NCBI GenBank assembly: GCA_012064415.1
Contig: SSNU01000157.1
Coordinates: 152,113 to 216,112, forward strand
Source of the DNA: Gyrodactylus bullatarudis
Lineage: Eukaryota; Platyhelminthes; Monogenea; Gyrodactylidea; Gyrodactylidae
Length of the DNA stretch: 64,000 nt
Reading direction: 5' to 3'
Each line of letters begins with the position of its first letter. Positions within the stretch are counted from its first letter, which is position 1. The notes below the pieces were generated by a model. That model saw nothing but the letters and a program-made list of their open reading frames with translations. It was not told the DNA's origin and did no database searches. Made by a program: the position numbers and the translations under genes. Shown piece by piece: positions 27,001 to 39,154 of this stretch.

Positions 27001-27508
27001 TTGACTCTATACAGCTGATTTTTCTCTTTTTTTCATACGCAATACAATAAACTAATACAAGTTAATTCTATAATGTTTCCAGATGCAGATTAAACAGTCA
27101 AATAGCTATAATTAATGTGAAATTTTTTCAAAACAGGCTCGAGATGTAAATGGTAATGGTCGATCTTATCACCGTTTCCCTCCGATGAATAAGAACAAGA
27201 GACGTTTCATAGCTGAATTAAGCGAATTCTATGGTATTGAAGCTACCTCCTTTGATCCAGAACCTAATAGACATATTATGCTTACTGCACTCCGAGGACT
27301 GGCCAAATTCCCTGGTCTAACAAACGGAAAAATGAACAAATTAAGTAATATAGTTCTTCAGGAAAAGTTGGCTCTCATGTCGAAAAATAATGCAAAAGAG
27401 AAATCTGATCAATCTCCCAATAAGGAGTCTGCTGTATTAACCGAAACAGTTCAACAGACTGATGAAAAATCAAATGAAATTAAAGCTGACCAGGTATTTC
27501 CCACTTGA
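24031..27508 (+). CDS. stc: NFX1 / shuttle craft zinc-finger protein
   Basis: Nuclear RING-type and NFX1-finger protein of the NFX1 family (shuttle craft in flies), which binds DNA or RNA and is linked to repression and ubiquitin ligase activity. Eight exons: 24031-24062, 24094-24513, 24564-24790, 24851-25125, 25472-25682, 25738-25814, 25940-26935, 27137-27508; 869 residues, all in phase. An N-terminal atypical RING/PHD comes first (CTICLVKIKPDDPIWTC, then MFHLKCIKCWAKK). Serial NFX1 fingers of the pattern CHxGxCxxC follow (LCHPGPCPTC, ETCHTGDCSPC, KCHEGPCPDC, LCHFGDCPPC). A C-terminal R3H region follows (RFIAELSEFYGIEATSFD). The first exon is only 32 nt with a 31-nt intron; it fits the phase, but the usual long N-terminal half of vertebrate NFX1 is absent, so the start is less sure. 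The last exon may hide a further splice (CAG|GTATTT at 27493). Confidence 0.9.
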
Positions 27509-27734
27509 TAGTTGAGACTATTTTAAAAAATATAAAAAATTTCAAGATTTCTATTTGGACTCTATTTTTAATATAAAAATGATCTAATTCATTCGAATTG
27601 GCACTCAAGTTATCCTCGAAAGAGACATTCTTCAAATTTGAGTATGAAAAAAATGCAAGTTTTATTTCATGATCATTGATACTTTATATTTTTATGTAAA
27701 AAACTATTTTGATGAGAACATTGCTCAGACATAA

Positions 27735-30700
27735 TCATTTTTCAATCTTAAATTGCCAGGAAGTTATAGGAAGCTCCCCAGGGAAGTAAGAATTTGCTAT
27801 TCTGGATGCTTCTCTAAGACCACTGAATATGGCTCCATGGACAGTGGCCGGATAATTACGACATGTGTGTTCTCCGGCAAAAAAGATTTTAGGAGCGTCA
27901 CTAGTACTCTTGAATATTGGAGCGAGACTGAGATTCTTGTCTTCTTTACTGGCCAATTCGTTCTCGTCTTCTTTTCGACTCTTGATAATTTTGGTGCGAA
28001 CTAAACGGCTTGATTTATTGTTTTCAGAACAGGCAACCGGTTGTCCTATTATGTCATAGTCTTCGCCAGTTGAATTAACAGCCACATAAGAGTATGACCC
28101 TTTGCTATGAACATCTGAATCCCATCTGGTAACAACAGCATCAATTGGCTCTGGAACTTTCTTTGTGGGATCGGTCTTGTTATTGGCAAAGATTTTTCGA
28201 AGAATCTCAACTGCCTTTTTCACTATGGGTTCATTTAAAGCTGACTTCCCAGAGTTAAAAGATCCCTTGTGAGATAAATTCTCAAGATTGACCTGGAACT
28301 TTTGGTTTTCTAAGCCCTTTGTTGATAAATTTGCTAGAGGACTGTTCCTTGGAGTGATTGAGTCCTTGTCCATTTCCAAATCTATAGCAGATTGTCCTGA
28401 TACCAAAGCGATTAGGACTGTGGGATCTGTGGGAGTGTGCCAGAAAAGGAATAATTCTCCCCGTCTCTTTGAGTCAGGATTAACGTATCCGAAGAGATTC
28501 TGAGTCTTTTCCCAAAACTGTTTCTGGAATTTTAGGATTACCTTGTTGAGCACACCATTGCCTAGTTTTTTTATAGACTCAATTTTCTCTAATGGCAAGG
28601 TAGGAATGAAAGTGACACTATTTTCCTTGATATTCTTAGCTGTTTTTTGGGTCTCTGGAGAGATGGAATTCTTCAATATACCCAGTGGTAATGTACAAAT
28701 GAGAGCATCAGCATCATAAAGGATTGGTTCGTTTTCACTCAAGACAGAATTGAACGCTTTCACAGTAACGCCTGCCTCGTTATACTCGATAGACTTGACA
28801 AGAGTCTTGAAGTGAATTGGAACCTTTTTCTGGATCCAATTAGAAGAGAGGCTGGGTGTTGTTATCGATTTACCCTTTATTCCGAGGTTCTTATCATTTT
28901 CTAAAAGAGAAAAATAAACATTAAAAAAGGATAGTTAAAACCCCACTTGGGATAAGAAAGATTACCTTCCAAGAGATTGGCCAATTTTTCAGCTAATGAG
29001 GCAAATCCAGACTTTATACAACAATGGTCCCCGGCCATTTCGAACATGTCATCCTGATCCCAGTGTCTAAGAGACAAATTATTGAGAGAAGTTGAGTTGG
29101 CATATTCAAGATTTGCAAAGTGCCAATTAAGAAGTTGGTATTCTTCTTTAGTGAGGTATTGATCTCTTGGCTGATTCTGACTAAGCATGTCCAATTGTCT
29201 CTTTAAACGATTGTGTGCATTCTCAAGGGGCTCATACTTTTTCCAAACTGAATAATGATTAGCCATCAATAGACGTAGTTGATACTCTGTCTCTGAGTCA
29301 AAGCATCCGATTGCTTGTTCTACATTGATCTCTTCATTCTCATCAGTTAGGCTATTCATGAAAGATGTTGATTAAAATGAATATTTTGCTCAATTTATCA
29401 AGGGGCTTACTCAATTTCAGAATCATGCAGTTCCTTCTGAGCAGCTTTCCAGGCCTCAGAAAGTTTCTTGTGATAATCAGTGAAACATTGTTGTACTTCA
29501 GCTTTACTCGACAAGATCTGATAATAAAGAGAATAATTAGATATTATTATCACTGGGTAGAGAAATGAATTACTAACTAGTTTATGGAGTTTCTTTCTTC
29601 GCTCAAGAATTCTATCTTCCAATTCACGGTGAGTCACTTTTAGATTCGCAAACTTTTTCTCTTGATATCTATTAAATAAATGTAAATATAAATGTAAAAA
29701 GAAATAAATGCTAAATTTACTTTAAAAGAGAGTCCAAGACATGGCCCAATGAGAGGGGTTCATTGTGTTGAAGGTCAATTTGACGTGTATGACATGCATG
29801 AGCAGCACCGGCTAGTAGTTTATTGAATTCTTCCTCGACAAATTCATCCATATTTCTATTGACAAGACTTCCAGAAGGATTATAAATGTTGCAGTCAGTA
29901 TTAAGGGGTATTAATTCAAGATTTAGTTGCTCAGAGAGAATTTTAACTGGATTGGAAGCTGATGAAAAATGTAAAGGCTTATTTCGGGTATAAAATTTTT
30001 ATTAAAAACTTACATAGACCAGTCACCACCATTGCACCAAGATCTGCAGTTGTATCATTGGTTTTATATGTCCTGATTCGACCACCAGGTTTGTCCTTAG
30101 ATAAATAATAAATTAATCATGACAAGAATAGCAAGTTTATCAAAGAGACTCACTCTTGATTCCAATATAGTGACATTGCAGCCGAAATAGGCAAGCTGTT
30201 TCGAAGCAATTAGACCTGATATACCTGCCCCCGTCACAATAATATTCAATGGTCTAGTTTGGACAGAAGGACTTGTTGATCTGTTGGAGGTTTTCTTACT
30301 CTTATCGGAAATATTTTTTATCTTTCCAATAGTAAGTGGTTCACTGAGTATTTTGAAGACACCATAATTAATATACCCATAGCGTTCAAGAAAAAGTACA
30401 GTCAGGAATGATAGACCATTCAAATTTGACTTTGCATTAGCACTACCCCAAGGATTCCAATTATGTGGTGGGTTATTAGCTACTTTAATTTTGGTAGGAA
30501 GAGAAAGTGTGTAAAAAACTTTGTCGTCAACTATAGGTTTTGTAAGACCAGCTTGATACATGACAGCCAAATGTTCGTAGGACAAAGTTGTTACTAGAAA
30601 ACTGACCAATCTGTCGACTGTAACTTGAGTCTTGCAATCCTGAGTCCACATTAAACACTGAAGCATAGTTTAAAGGTAAGATCATATAAAACAAAGAATG

Positions 30701-31118
30701 CGAATTACAAACTCACAGCATAATTCCTTGTAATAATATAGCTTTCTACAATAAGATTGTCAGTAGAAAGTAGAAAGGGAAATGCAATCTTTTCTTCGTC
30801 ACTCAATTCCTTTTGTGGAAGGCGACAAAACTTAGCTGCTTTTTCGTTGTGAGAGTCCTCGTTATTAGAATCATTTTCTGAATCAGAAAAATCTTCGAAG
30901 TAATCACAATCCTCCAGATGAGAGATCAAGTCAGAGAACTTTTCAAATTTTGAAAGATTTGTCTTGAAATTCTGCTATAAAATCGATTAACAAAAGACAT
31001 GAAAGCATACAGTTTGGTTATTGTCTTTGGCAGTTATAGAGCCACTTTCAGAATTATCAACTGATATTTTATTTCTTTTCTGTCTACCGTTTGAGGAGTT
31101 CTTTTCGGCGTTTTGCAT
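27735..31118 (-). CDS. KDM1A: Lysine-specific demethylase LSD1 (KDM1A / Su(var)3-3)
   Basis: FAD-dependent demethylase of histone H3 K4me1/2 in CoREST-type repressor complexes. Nine exons: 31118-31011, 30974-30717, 30657-30154, 30095-30014, 29958-29721, 29668-29578, 29517-29411, 29351-28966, 28900-27735; 979 residues (human about 850). A SWIRM domain spans exons 2-3. The FAD loop is IIVTGAGISGLIASK, then ESR|DKPGGR and TADLGAMVVTGL. The tower coiled coil spans exons 6-8 (RELEDRILERRKKLHKL, then WHFANLEYAN). The catalytic core continues ALICTLPLGILK, with the flavin-proximal Lys 711 in LNKVILKF, and GEHTCRNYPATVHGA. Two charged insertions, residues about 765-815 and 882-925, are absent from human LSD1. 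The tower identifies LSD1 rather than LSD2. It converges on NFX1 (226 bp) and diverges from ubiquilin. Confidence 0.96.
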
Positions 31119-31459
31119 CTATTGACTATATATTTTGATAAAATGAAAAAACAAGTTGAAGTTGTTGATTCAAATTTCCGCTTTTAATATTTATTCTTAT
31201 ACGATGTGGTAAACACAAACTAAGCTAATGAATTTTAGTTTTAATTGAGTGGATTTTACAAAATTTTCTTAGTAAGATTCTAAACTTTTCAACATAAATC
31301 TAATCAACTTCGCTTATTCAAGGTAAATTTTTGATTAATCCTTATTCGCATTACTAGATCTTATTGTTTGACCCATTTTCCACATCTGTAATAACCATAA
31401 TATATATTTACTGGTGGTATTTTGTTTGAAACTTTGGCGGTTAGTATAAAATATTTCCA
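31119..31459. promoter_or_regulatory. Divergent promoter interval, LSD1 / ubiquilin
   Basis: 341 bp between the divergent start codons. No TATA box or other element recognised with confidence; shared regulation is inferred from geometry. Confidence 0.4.
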
Positions 31460-33178
31460 ATGAGTCAGATAAATCTCAAAGTAAAAACAACCAAAGAAGA
31501 AAAGTCCTTGGAAATAGATGAAAATGCTAGCGTGAAAATCGTAAATTTATTGTTCATCATCTTTCTAATTTATAGTTGAGAGAAAAGGTTGGTGAATTGT
31601 TTTCAACGGAAATTGAGAAAATATGTATTATATATGCCGGAAAAATCCTTCAAGATTCTGATAACCTTGCTACTCACAAAATTGTTGACGGTGTTTCTAT
31701 TCATGTTGTCATCCGAAATCCTCAAAATAAAGCAAATACTTCAAGAGAACAGCCCGTACCGACTGAGACCAATAACACTACCAACCGAGCTGATCCTTTT
31801 GCATCTATGTCAAATATTTGGTCAGAAATGAATCAGTACTCCAATATGCAAGATATGCAGAGGAACATGTTGCAAAATCCTGAAATGATGAATCAGCTCA
31901 TGGATAATCCCATGGTTCAGTCTCTGATGAGCAATCCAGAAGTCATGCGAAACCTTATGCAAGCTAATCCTCAGATGCGAGAAGTTATGGATAGAAATCC
32001 TGAGATTGCCCACATGTTTAATGATCCTGATGTTATTAGACAGACTATGGAAGTAATGAGAAATCCCTCAATGATGCAAGAAATGGTCAGGAATTACGAT
32101 AGAGCTGTCTCCAATCTCGAATCTATACCCGGTAAGTATACTGAAATTCAACTTGTTCAAAATAAAAAATAAACAGCCTTAACATCAGGTGGTATGAATC
32201 ATTTGCAACGTATTTATCGCGATATTCAAGAACCCATGTATGATGCTACTAGCCGAAATGATAATCCTTTTGCTGATCTTGCCGGTAGCAATACTACCAG
32301 AAGGACTGGAAATACTGGAGGACCAATGCCAAATCCATGGGCTCCTAATTCTAATGATAATTCTAATGCTAATTCTACATCTGGAAATGCTACCAATACA
32401 ACAACACCTGCATCTGGAAATGGATCAGTACCTGATTTTAATAACTTCTCAGACACTTTTAGATTACCCTATGTTCAGGCTATGATGGATACTCTAACTC
32501 AAAATCCTCAGGTTAGTTTACTTTTAATCAATAATCTAATTAGAAACTTAATTCTCAAGAAACATCTTTTGTAGCCAATCAATTATGAATAATACATTTT
32601 CTTGGTTAATTAATTCTGAAAATTTTATCTAGGTTATGGCAGATCTAATGGCTAATAATCCTCAATTAGCTGGTATGGATCCTCAATCTCGCGAGCGTCT
32701 TCTAAGCATGATGCCTCAAATAACTGAGCAAATGAATCAACCTTCATTTAGACAGTTACTAACTAATCCTCGGGCCATGCGAGGCATGCAATTAATACGG
32801 GAAGGAATGGAGATTCTTCAGACTGAATGTCCAGAATTTGCGAGAAGTTTTATGGGTGTACCAATGTCAACTGGGACAAACTCTACAGATTCTACAAACA
32901 CCAGAATTCCAAATACCGGCAGTGGAGGCAATCCCGCTCAACTAACTAATATGATATCTCAAATGATAAATTCTATGTCAGCTGGCAATCTAGGTGGTAA
33001 TCCAACTCAAAATACTACTGGTTCAGACAATGCTCCAGTCGAAGCTCCAGAGCAGAGATATGCTAGCCAATTAGAAGCTTTAAATGGAATGGGTTTCCTC
33101 AATAGAGAAGCCAATTTACGAGCTCTTATTGCCACATTTGGTGACGTCAATGCTGCAGTTGAACGCCTTCTCCAATAA
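31460..33178 (+). CDS. UBQLN: Ubiquilin
   Basis: Shuttle factor delivering ubiquitylated clients to the proteasome and chaperoning membrane-protein precursors in the cytosol. Four exons (31460-31540, 31576-32131, 32189-32511, 32633-33178), 501 residues. The N-terminal ubiquitin-like domain spans exons 1-2 across a 35-nt intron ([15 protein letters not shown] ... [11 protein letters not shown]). Met/Asn-rich STI1 repeats follow ([20 protein letters not shown], and a second set in exon 4, [14 protein letters not shown]). The [19 protein letters not shown] motif is restored exactly by splicing exons 2 and 3. The C-terminal UBA domain is [20 protein letters not shown] to VERLLQ. A polyadenylation-type AATAAA lies about 100 nt past the stop. 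Confidence 0.97.
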
Positions 33179-36100
33179 AATCAAATGTCTGTTAACATCA
33201 TCATCAAAACCATTGTGATGAATTCTTCGAATACAAAAGCATTACCTTAATTCATTTGAGAGATGTTTGTTATGCTGAGAAAATAAATGGACTCATCAAT
33301 TAATTGCACTTTGTACTAATGAATCTGATCAGATCATTACATGCCATTCTCTATTTCTAAAAATTTAGCTACAAATTTTCAAGACAATAATTCCATCTTG
33401 TCATTTATCCAATACCATTATCAAAAGTCTCATATTGAATAACACTTATTACTACAATTCTACGACTACTGATATTGTATCATCATTGTAGAAAATATAT
33501 CTGTAAAAAACACTTGATGATCATTGATCATATTGAAATTATTTGAATTATTATTATTACCATTACAATTATTGTTATTATTATTACTATTTAATTTACC
33601 AATTTCATTCCTTTTTGCACCACGGATCCTATTTGTCAATTTAATTAAACATGGCTACTTTAAAGTAGATTGAGAAAATATTGAAAGAAAAAATATTCTT
33701 TTGGAAAGAAAGAAGACCAGCTAAGTAGAACTAAATAACATTTTTCTAAATATTAATTCAGAGTTTTAGTCGCAGAAACCCAATTTAATTGGGCCAATTT
33801 ATCACAGGAAATGATGATCATTTTCAATAATTTGAAGAATAATATAATCAAAGAATTTGCATAAAAATCTAATAAATACAGATAAGGATCGTAATTGATA
33901 GATTATCAGTGATAATTTATCAATGATAACCTGTGAATAATCTATTCATTGTATAGTTTCTAGGTGTGTTATTTAAAAAATATAATTTGTTAACAAAGTC
34001 TGAATTCCTGTCAATTTGTATTGATGGCGAATCAAAACTTTTTAATCTAAAATTTAGATTCTAAATCATGTATTAATAAAATATCTCCTTGTAGCTATAT
34101 TATTAATGTTACTCTTGTGCACTGAATTGATACATGTTTAAATTATCCCTAAATCATGAACAAGAGATTGTCAACCAGTACTCAATTAATAACGAGCAAA
34201 TTTCCAGTTTTATTCTCAAATGCCTCCTTCTTTAATTTAGTAATCAAAAAAAATTCCCATCAAAGATAAATAAAATATAAGATATATCCTATTTTGGTGT
34301 AAATTTTATTGAACACGTATAAATCATAAAGTATCCCATAGAATAAATCCAACATTCAACAGCCCTAGTTCGCGAATATGTCCGTCTACTGAAGTGTGTC
34401 ATCTCTTGGTTCAAGACTGTTGGAAGTTCCAATTTGGAACTAACCGAGTAAATAAATCAAGCTTCAATAAAGGGAAGGTTGTTTGAGGAGTTTATCTAAT
34501 CACTTCCTATGTTTCAAGGGACCAATATGGTGACGTGAGAGTCTTGTCCCAAGTATCATTGAATACCCCTTGTTGTTCTACAAGTAGGCTAGTAGAATCT
34601 CTCTACTAATCATCGACCTAGAGTTTGATAATTTTGAACCAAGTAGTTCTTCAGGGAGCTGTTCAGCATAGATACATTATACAGATTATTTCAGTAATAA
34701 ATTATTAAATTAAATTATTTCAATTATACAGATTGACCAATACAAGTCAGAAGACAAAATATTCAGGTAGCAAGCAAACAACGTTAAAGTCAATATAAAG
34801 TTTGAGTGGGAGCGACCCGTTGAACGCGAAAAGAAGGGTGCCTACTGGGTTACTGCAGAGAAAATCCTTGCAGGCATTTATGAAGGGTGCGGAACTTGCT
34901 CTGTTCTATTCGAGTCTTTCAGCCCTATTTATTCTTACATTTCAAGTTAAAGAAAATATTTTGAAATTGAATTCATTCACTTTTCTCAAATTAAAAGAGA
35001 AAGAGGATTAAGAAAGAATGATTGATCACACACTTCTTGTCCACCAAAGGCTGATATCCCTAAACTTTTGAGCTATTCCATTTTACAAATTAACTTTTTG
35101 TGTTTTAATTCTGGCCTTCTTTTTAGAGAAAAGCAGATTTTCTTTAAAATTAAAGCTTTTCATTTTAACCCTATCGAGACAATGTCGATTTTCTAATGAA
35201 ATTCTCATGGAAACAAGTTTTACTCTTCTCGAAACACACTGATGGACAGAATTCAATTTTCAGTCTCATTTTCATAAACGACCATTTAATAATAATAATT
35301 CCACCAATGGATTTCTTGCAAAATTTTGATCTATAATACACCTTTTCGTGGTATATGCCGCTTTATTTTCGTCGGAATGGCTTACTCCACTACTGTATAA
35401 TTAGCTAGTGGAATTATCATCACATGTTCAGGATGATTAAAATTCTATTTTCAACAACCCTTTTAACTCTATTTTGCACAAGGCTTTTAAATTTGGATGT
35501 TAACAATTAAGATTTTCCAATTTACTATTGCCAAGATAACAATGTCAAGTTGAAAAACTTTCTCTCCACTATGAATATTATTCATTGAATAACAATGTGT
35601 AACATTGTACAATGAAATCAATGTGATCTTCCTTGAATAAAATTTTGTACAATAACAATATCTGTAGTAATAATGATCAGTTATAATTGATATGAAAAGA
35701 TAAAAAATCTCTATGGAGCCAAAACATTTTCCCTTCCCGGGAAATTTCTCTCTCTCTATCTCAGATCCCTCATTTAGTCAACTCAACAAAAGACTTTGTG
35801 CTGCCTTTCCTCACCGGCGAGAGGCTTGATAAGAAGGAGGCGGAAAAACTGATTCATGTCTCAATTATTTGCTAAAAATATCCCAATTCATTTCCAGTAT
35901 TAATAAGCATAATCATGTTTATTTACGCATGAGAATTGCGATCATTTGAGTGAAAGAAATGAAAAATTTCGAACAAGAGGAACATTCTCAATACTCAATC
36001 TACTGATCTAACGTGTAGTACAAATTGTTCCTCTGTTATCTGCATTCCACCTCTATTATTTATATTGAGGTTAAAGCTTCAATTTGAACTTGTTATTGAT

Positions 36101-38681
36101 GAAAGTTTAATTTGGTAGAAATGCACAAGAATAGTAAAGCTAGGAAATGAGATTCTGTATGTTGAGTGTGAAGATTTCTCGATAATCAATCTTCCATTGC
36201 ACTGTGATGTGGTGATTATTTCAGCGAGAGATAATTTAGCCATGAGTTAAATTCTCTCATCTCGATAGTAAACTATAGAAAGCTAAAACTAGCTACTATT
36301 AGTTAATCTTATTTAAAATGTCTGTCTCTCAACTGTAAGCTCATTCAGTTTTTTGTACATTTTTACATCACTCTACAAGGGAATAACTCAATCAGAGCTA
36401 TATAAAATATCAAATGTATTTCCCAAAGTACACATTGCACATGTTTTTAGATTCATTCAATTTAATCATTCCAATATTCTACTAACCAATATTGAAAGGT
36501 AATCCCCATGTCTAAATATATCGATATACTGAATGGCCCATGTTTGCATTCATGTTAGGTATATGGATAAATAAAAAGAGACAACTTTGACTACTTGTAA
36601 ATCTAGTGGATTTGAGCAAGTGTATGAAGAAATTTTGACTATTTTGAGAAAAATTGTTAAATAACTACGGTTTGGTTGGCCTTAATTTCAGAACGTCTTG
36701 TTTAATTAATTATTTCCCTATTTAAACTAGAAAAGACCACTTATTTTTCTTGATAGAGATCAATTACAGTTAATAAATCAATACAGAATTCTCACCTTGC
36801 ATAGTTTTCCGAGAGGGTGATTTTATTCATGTACTTGATAAGAATTTTAAGTCTAAGTAAGCCTAAACTAAACTGAAGTAAGGAATATGAGATATATATT
36901 TTCTTCTTTCTGGAATTAAGAAATTATTCTGGAGAAAATGATCTCTCGGCTTTCCCTTTTGGCTTGAAGAGTAACAATATTTGGATACTTACTAAATCCA
37001 GATGAGAGGCAATTAAAGTTTTCAAAAAAGGTAACAAACAACAGACTCGCTATGATGAATAAACTCAACGCAGATGAAAGAGAATGAAACATAAAATAAT
37101 CAGTTAAAAGGATAATAATAGCTAGATCTAGTGTATCTTATTGAATTGATTCTGGAAAAACTCTCAAGTTATTTGGATGACCTCGAGAAAATTCTTGGCT
37201 TTTCTCACGAAAGGGGAATGACACTTTTAGGAATTCAGTCTAACGAAAAACAGATATAACGAAAGACTGTTGGATTCGATTCTCTATAATTTTGATTGAT
37301 GTTACCAATCAACCAACAAACAACTGATGTTAATTTAAAATCAATGTATGCCGTGTATTTATTTTTAGACTAAACAGATACATATACGTATGTATATTAT
37401 ACTACTAATATATGCCTACTCATAAATACTCATATTTCATATAAAGGCCTGATTTTTAGGATGTTTTATATATAACAGAATAGAGAAAATCAACATTTTC
37501 CTCTTTTACTCAAGAGCATTACTGAGTATTAATTTCGTAAGACAATTTGCCTGAGTGAACTTGAAGGTGTTCTTGAATTTGGAACGTTTTCAAGTGTTTA
37601 TTGATAATAATTCAATAAAATTAATTCTTACTCATGTTCAAGGATGTCTTCAAACTTGTTTTCTTTCAATCTCTTCCCCTCAATTCTGGGAACAACCAAC
37701 TTTGAGACTAGTCTCATCAGAGGAAGATTTCATGAAAATAAATATCCTGAAAAACGTCTCTTGATCCCTCCCACCCAGTTTGAAATAAATAAAAAATAAA
37801 AGTTTGAAAAAGGGGAATTTGGCGCCGAATCGAAATTCGAAGAAATGTCCAAATAAACTTTATTCTGCTCAAAATGATAAAAGAAGGCTACATGATCTGT
37901 GTTTCAAAAGTTCTTCATCATATTTAAATTCTTGATGAAAATATTGAGATTTTTATATAGTAGTCCTCAGATTAATAATCAACAAGTATTTTCCCTTTTT
38001 TTAGTTATATAGCTGATGTGATAAAATTACTGAGAGAGTGTCAATTCATGAGATTATCGTTAAAGATTACCTTCGTTGTCCTGTGTGACAAAATAATCGA
38101 GATCACATCAATTATCACATCTTTAGAGATAACAGATTGAGCATCTAGATTTCAAATTCAAGACCCTCCTTTGGGATTTTTTATTTTATTATATATAAAA
38201 AATATCTAGTTGGGTAGAATTTCAATTTTTTCATCAATAATGCCTGAATTTGGGATAACTATATATATTATTCCCTTGTAGTGATAGTGAGACTTAATAA
38301 TTATAATTAGCAAGTTTCATTCATAAGAATGGAGAGAGAGGAGCATATTCTCCAAACTAGCTGTGATTGGTTGAAATTTTCTATAAATTTTACGAACTAA
38401 ATACACTCCTTCAACTGAATAAATACAGTCTGTGAGTTTGTTATATTTATTTATATTCCAAGGAATAAATTTTTCAAGAAAATGTTAATACAATAGACAT
38501 TTGTAATAAAAAAACAAATTCTCAGCTTTACCCACTTGACAAATGAATATTATTAGTAGTTATGAAGTAAGAATGAGTTCAATTCAGCGTAATGTAAGGT
38601 ATTTTTATTGCTCTCTTTGAATTTGAAGAATGAATAAAATGATTTACTTTTTATTTTTCTCCCATTTCTAGAAAGGTAAAA
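33179..38681. other. Long non-coding interval
   Basis: AT-rich intergenic DNA of about 5.5 kb. Short frames at 34802-35011 and 37555-37764 have no recognised domain. A stretch near 34.4-34.9 kb has higher GC and LTR-like features (see findings). Otherwise I see nothing supportable. Confidence 0.55.
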
Positions 38682-39154
38682 ATGAAAAGTATAACTCTTC
38701 TCGCTTTCTTTGTGTTCTTGGGAATATTCGCTCTAACAAGTGAGTACATAAATTTTTATTTTGGTATTTATTTAATTTTGTTTAATTTTTGTGAACATAT
38801 ACAACTGAACACTGTGAACAGCCCCTTAAAGAAGCATGAATTCTTCTCACTTATCTCAGGATAAATATATATATACAAGAAGGAGAAGAGTATTTAATAA
38901 GCATTTGAGAGAAATTAGAATAAACAAAGGGTTGAGTCTAACTACACAACAATCACAATTGAGATCAACTTTACTCATGTTGAATTCATTCATGATGAAA
39001 ATATTATTTACTTTTGATCTTTTCGCTCTTAATCTTAGGTAGTGCAATGTACAGTGGTGCATATGATGACTTGATGGACAGATACGATTTTAGACACCAG
39101 GATAACGGAGAAGGCTTCTCAAAGAGGGCCGTTAAACTTATGCGTCTCGGCTAA
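38682..39154 (+). CDS. Neuropeptide-like precursor, predicted AVKLMRLamide
   Basis: Two exons (38682-38739 and 39039-39154, phase 1) give a 57-residue prepropeptide. Residues 1-20 form a typical signal peptide (MKSITLLAFFVFLGIFAL) followed by S-S-A. A short acidic/aromatic spacer (MYSGAYDDLMDRYDF ...) leads to GFSKR, a dibasic convertase site. The C-terminus is AVKLMRLG then stop: the Gly would donate an amide, giving AVKLMRL-NH2. A signal peptide, dibasic site and terminal Gly in a tiny protein are the hallmarks of arthropod neuropeptides. The alternating basic/hydrophobic tail faintly recalls short neuropeptide F (RLRF-amide), but the last residue is Leu, and I cannot name a family. AATAAA follows within 85 nt of the stop. 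Confidence 0.78.

Noticed and set aside
32226..32456. 76-codon minus-strand frame within ubiquilin
   Set aside because: Shadow of the Asn/Thr/Gly-rich linker on the coding strand.
37555..37764. 69-codon frame with a balanced composition
   Set aside because: No start context, splice partner or recognised motif; left as non-coding.
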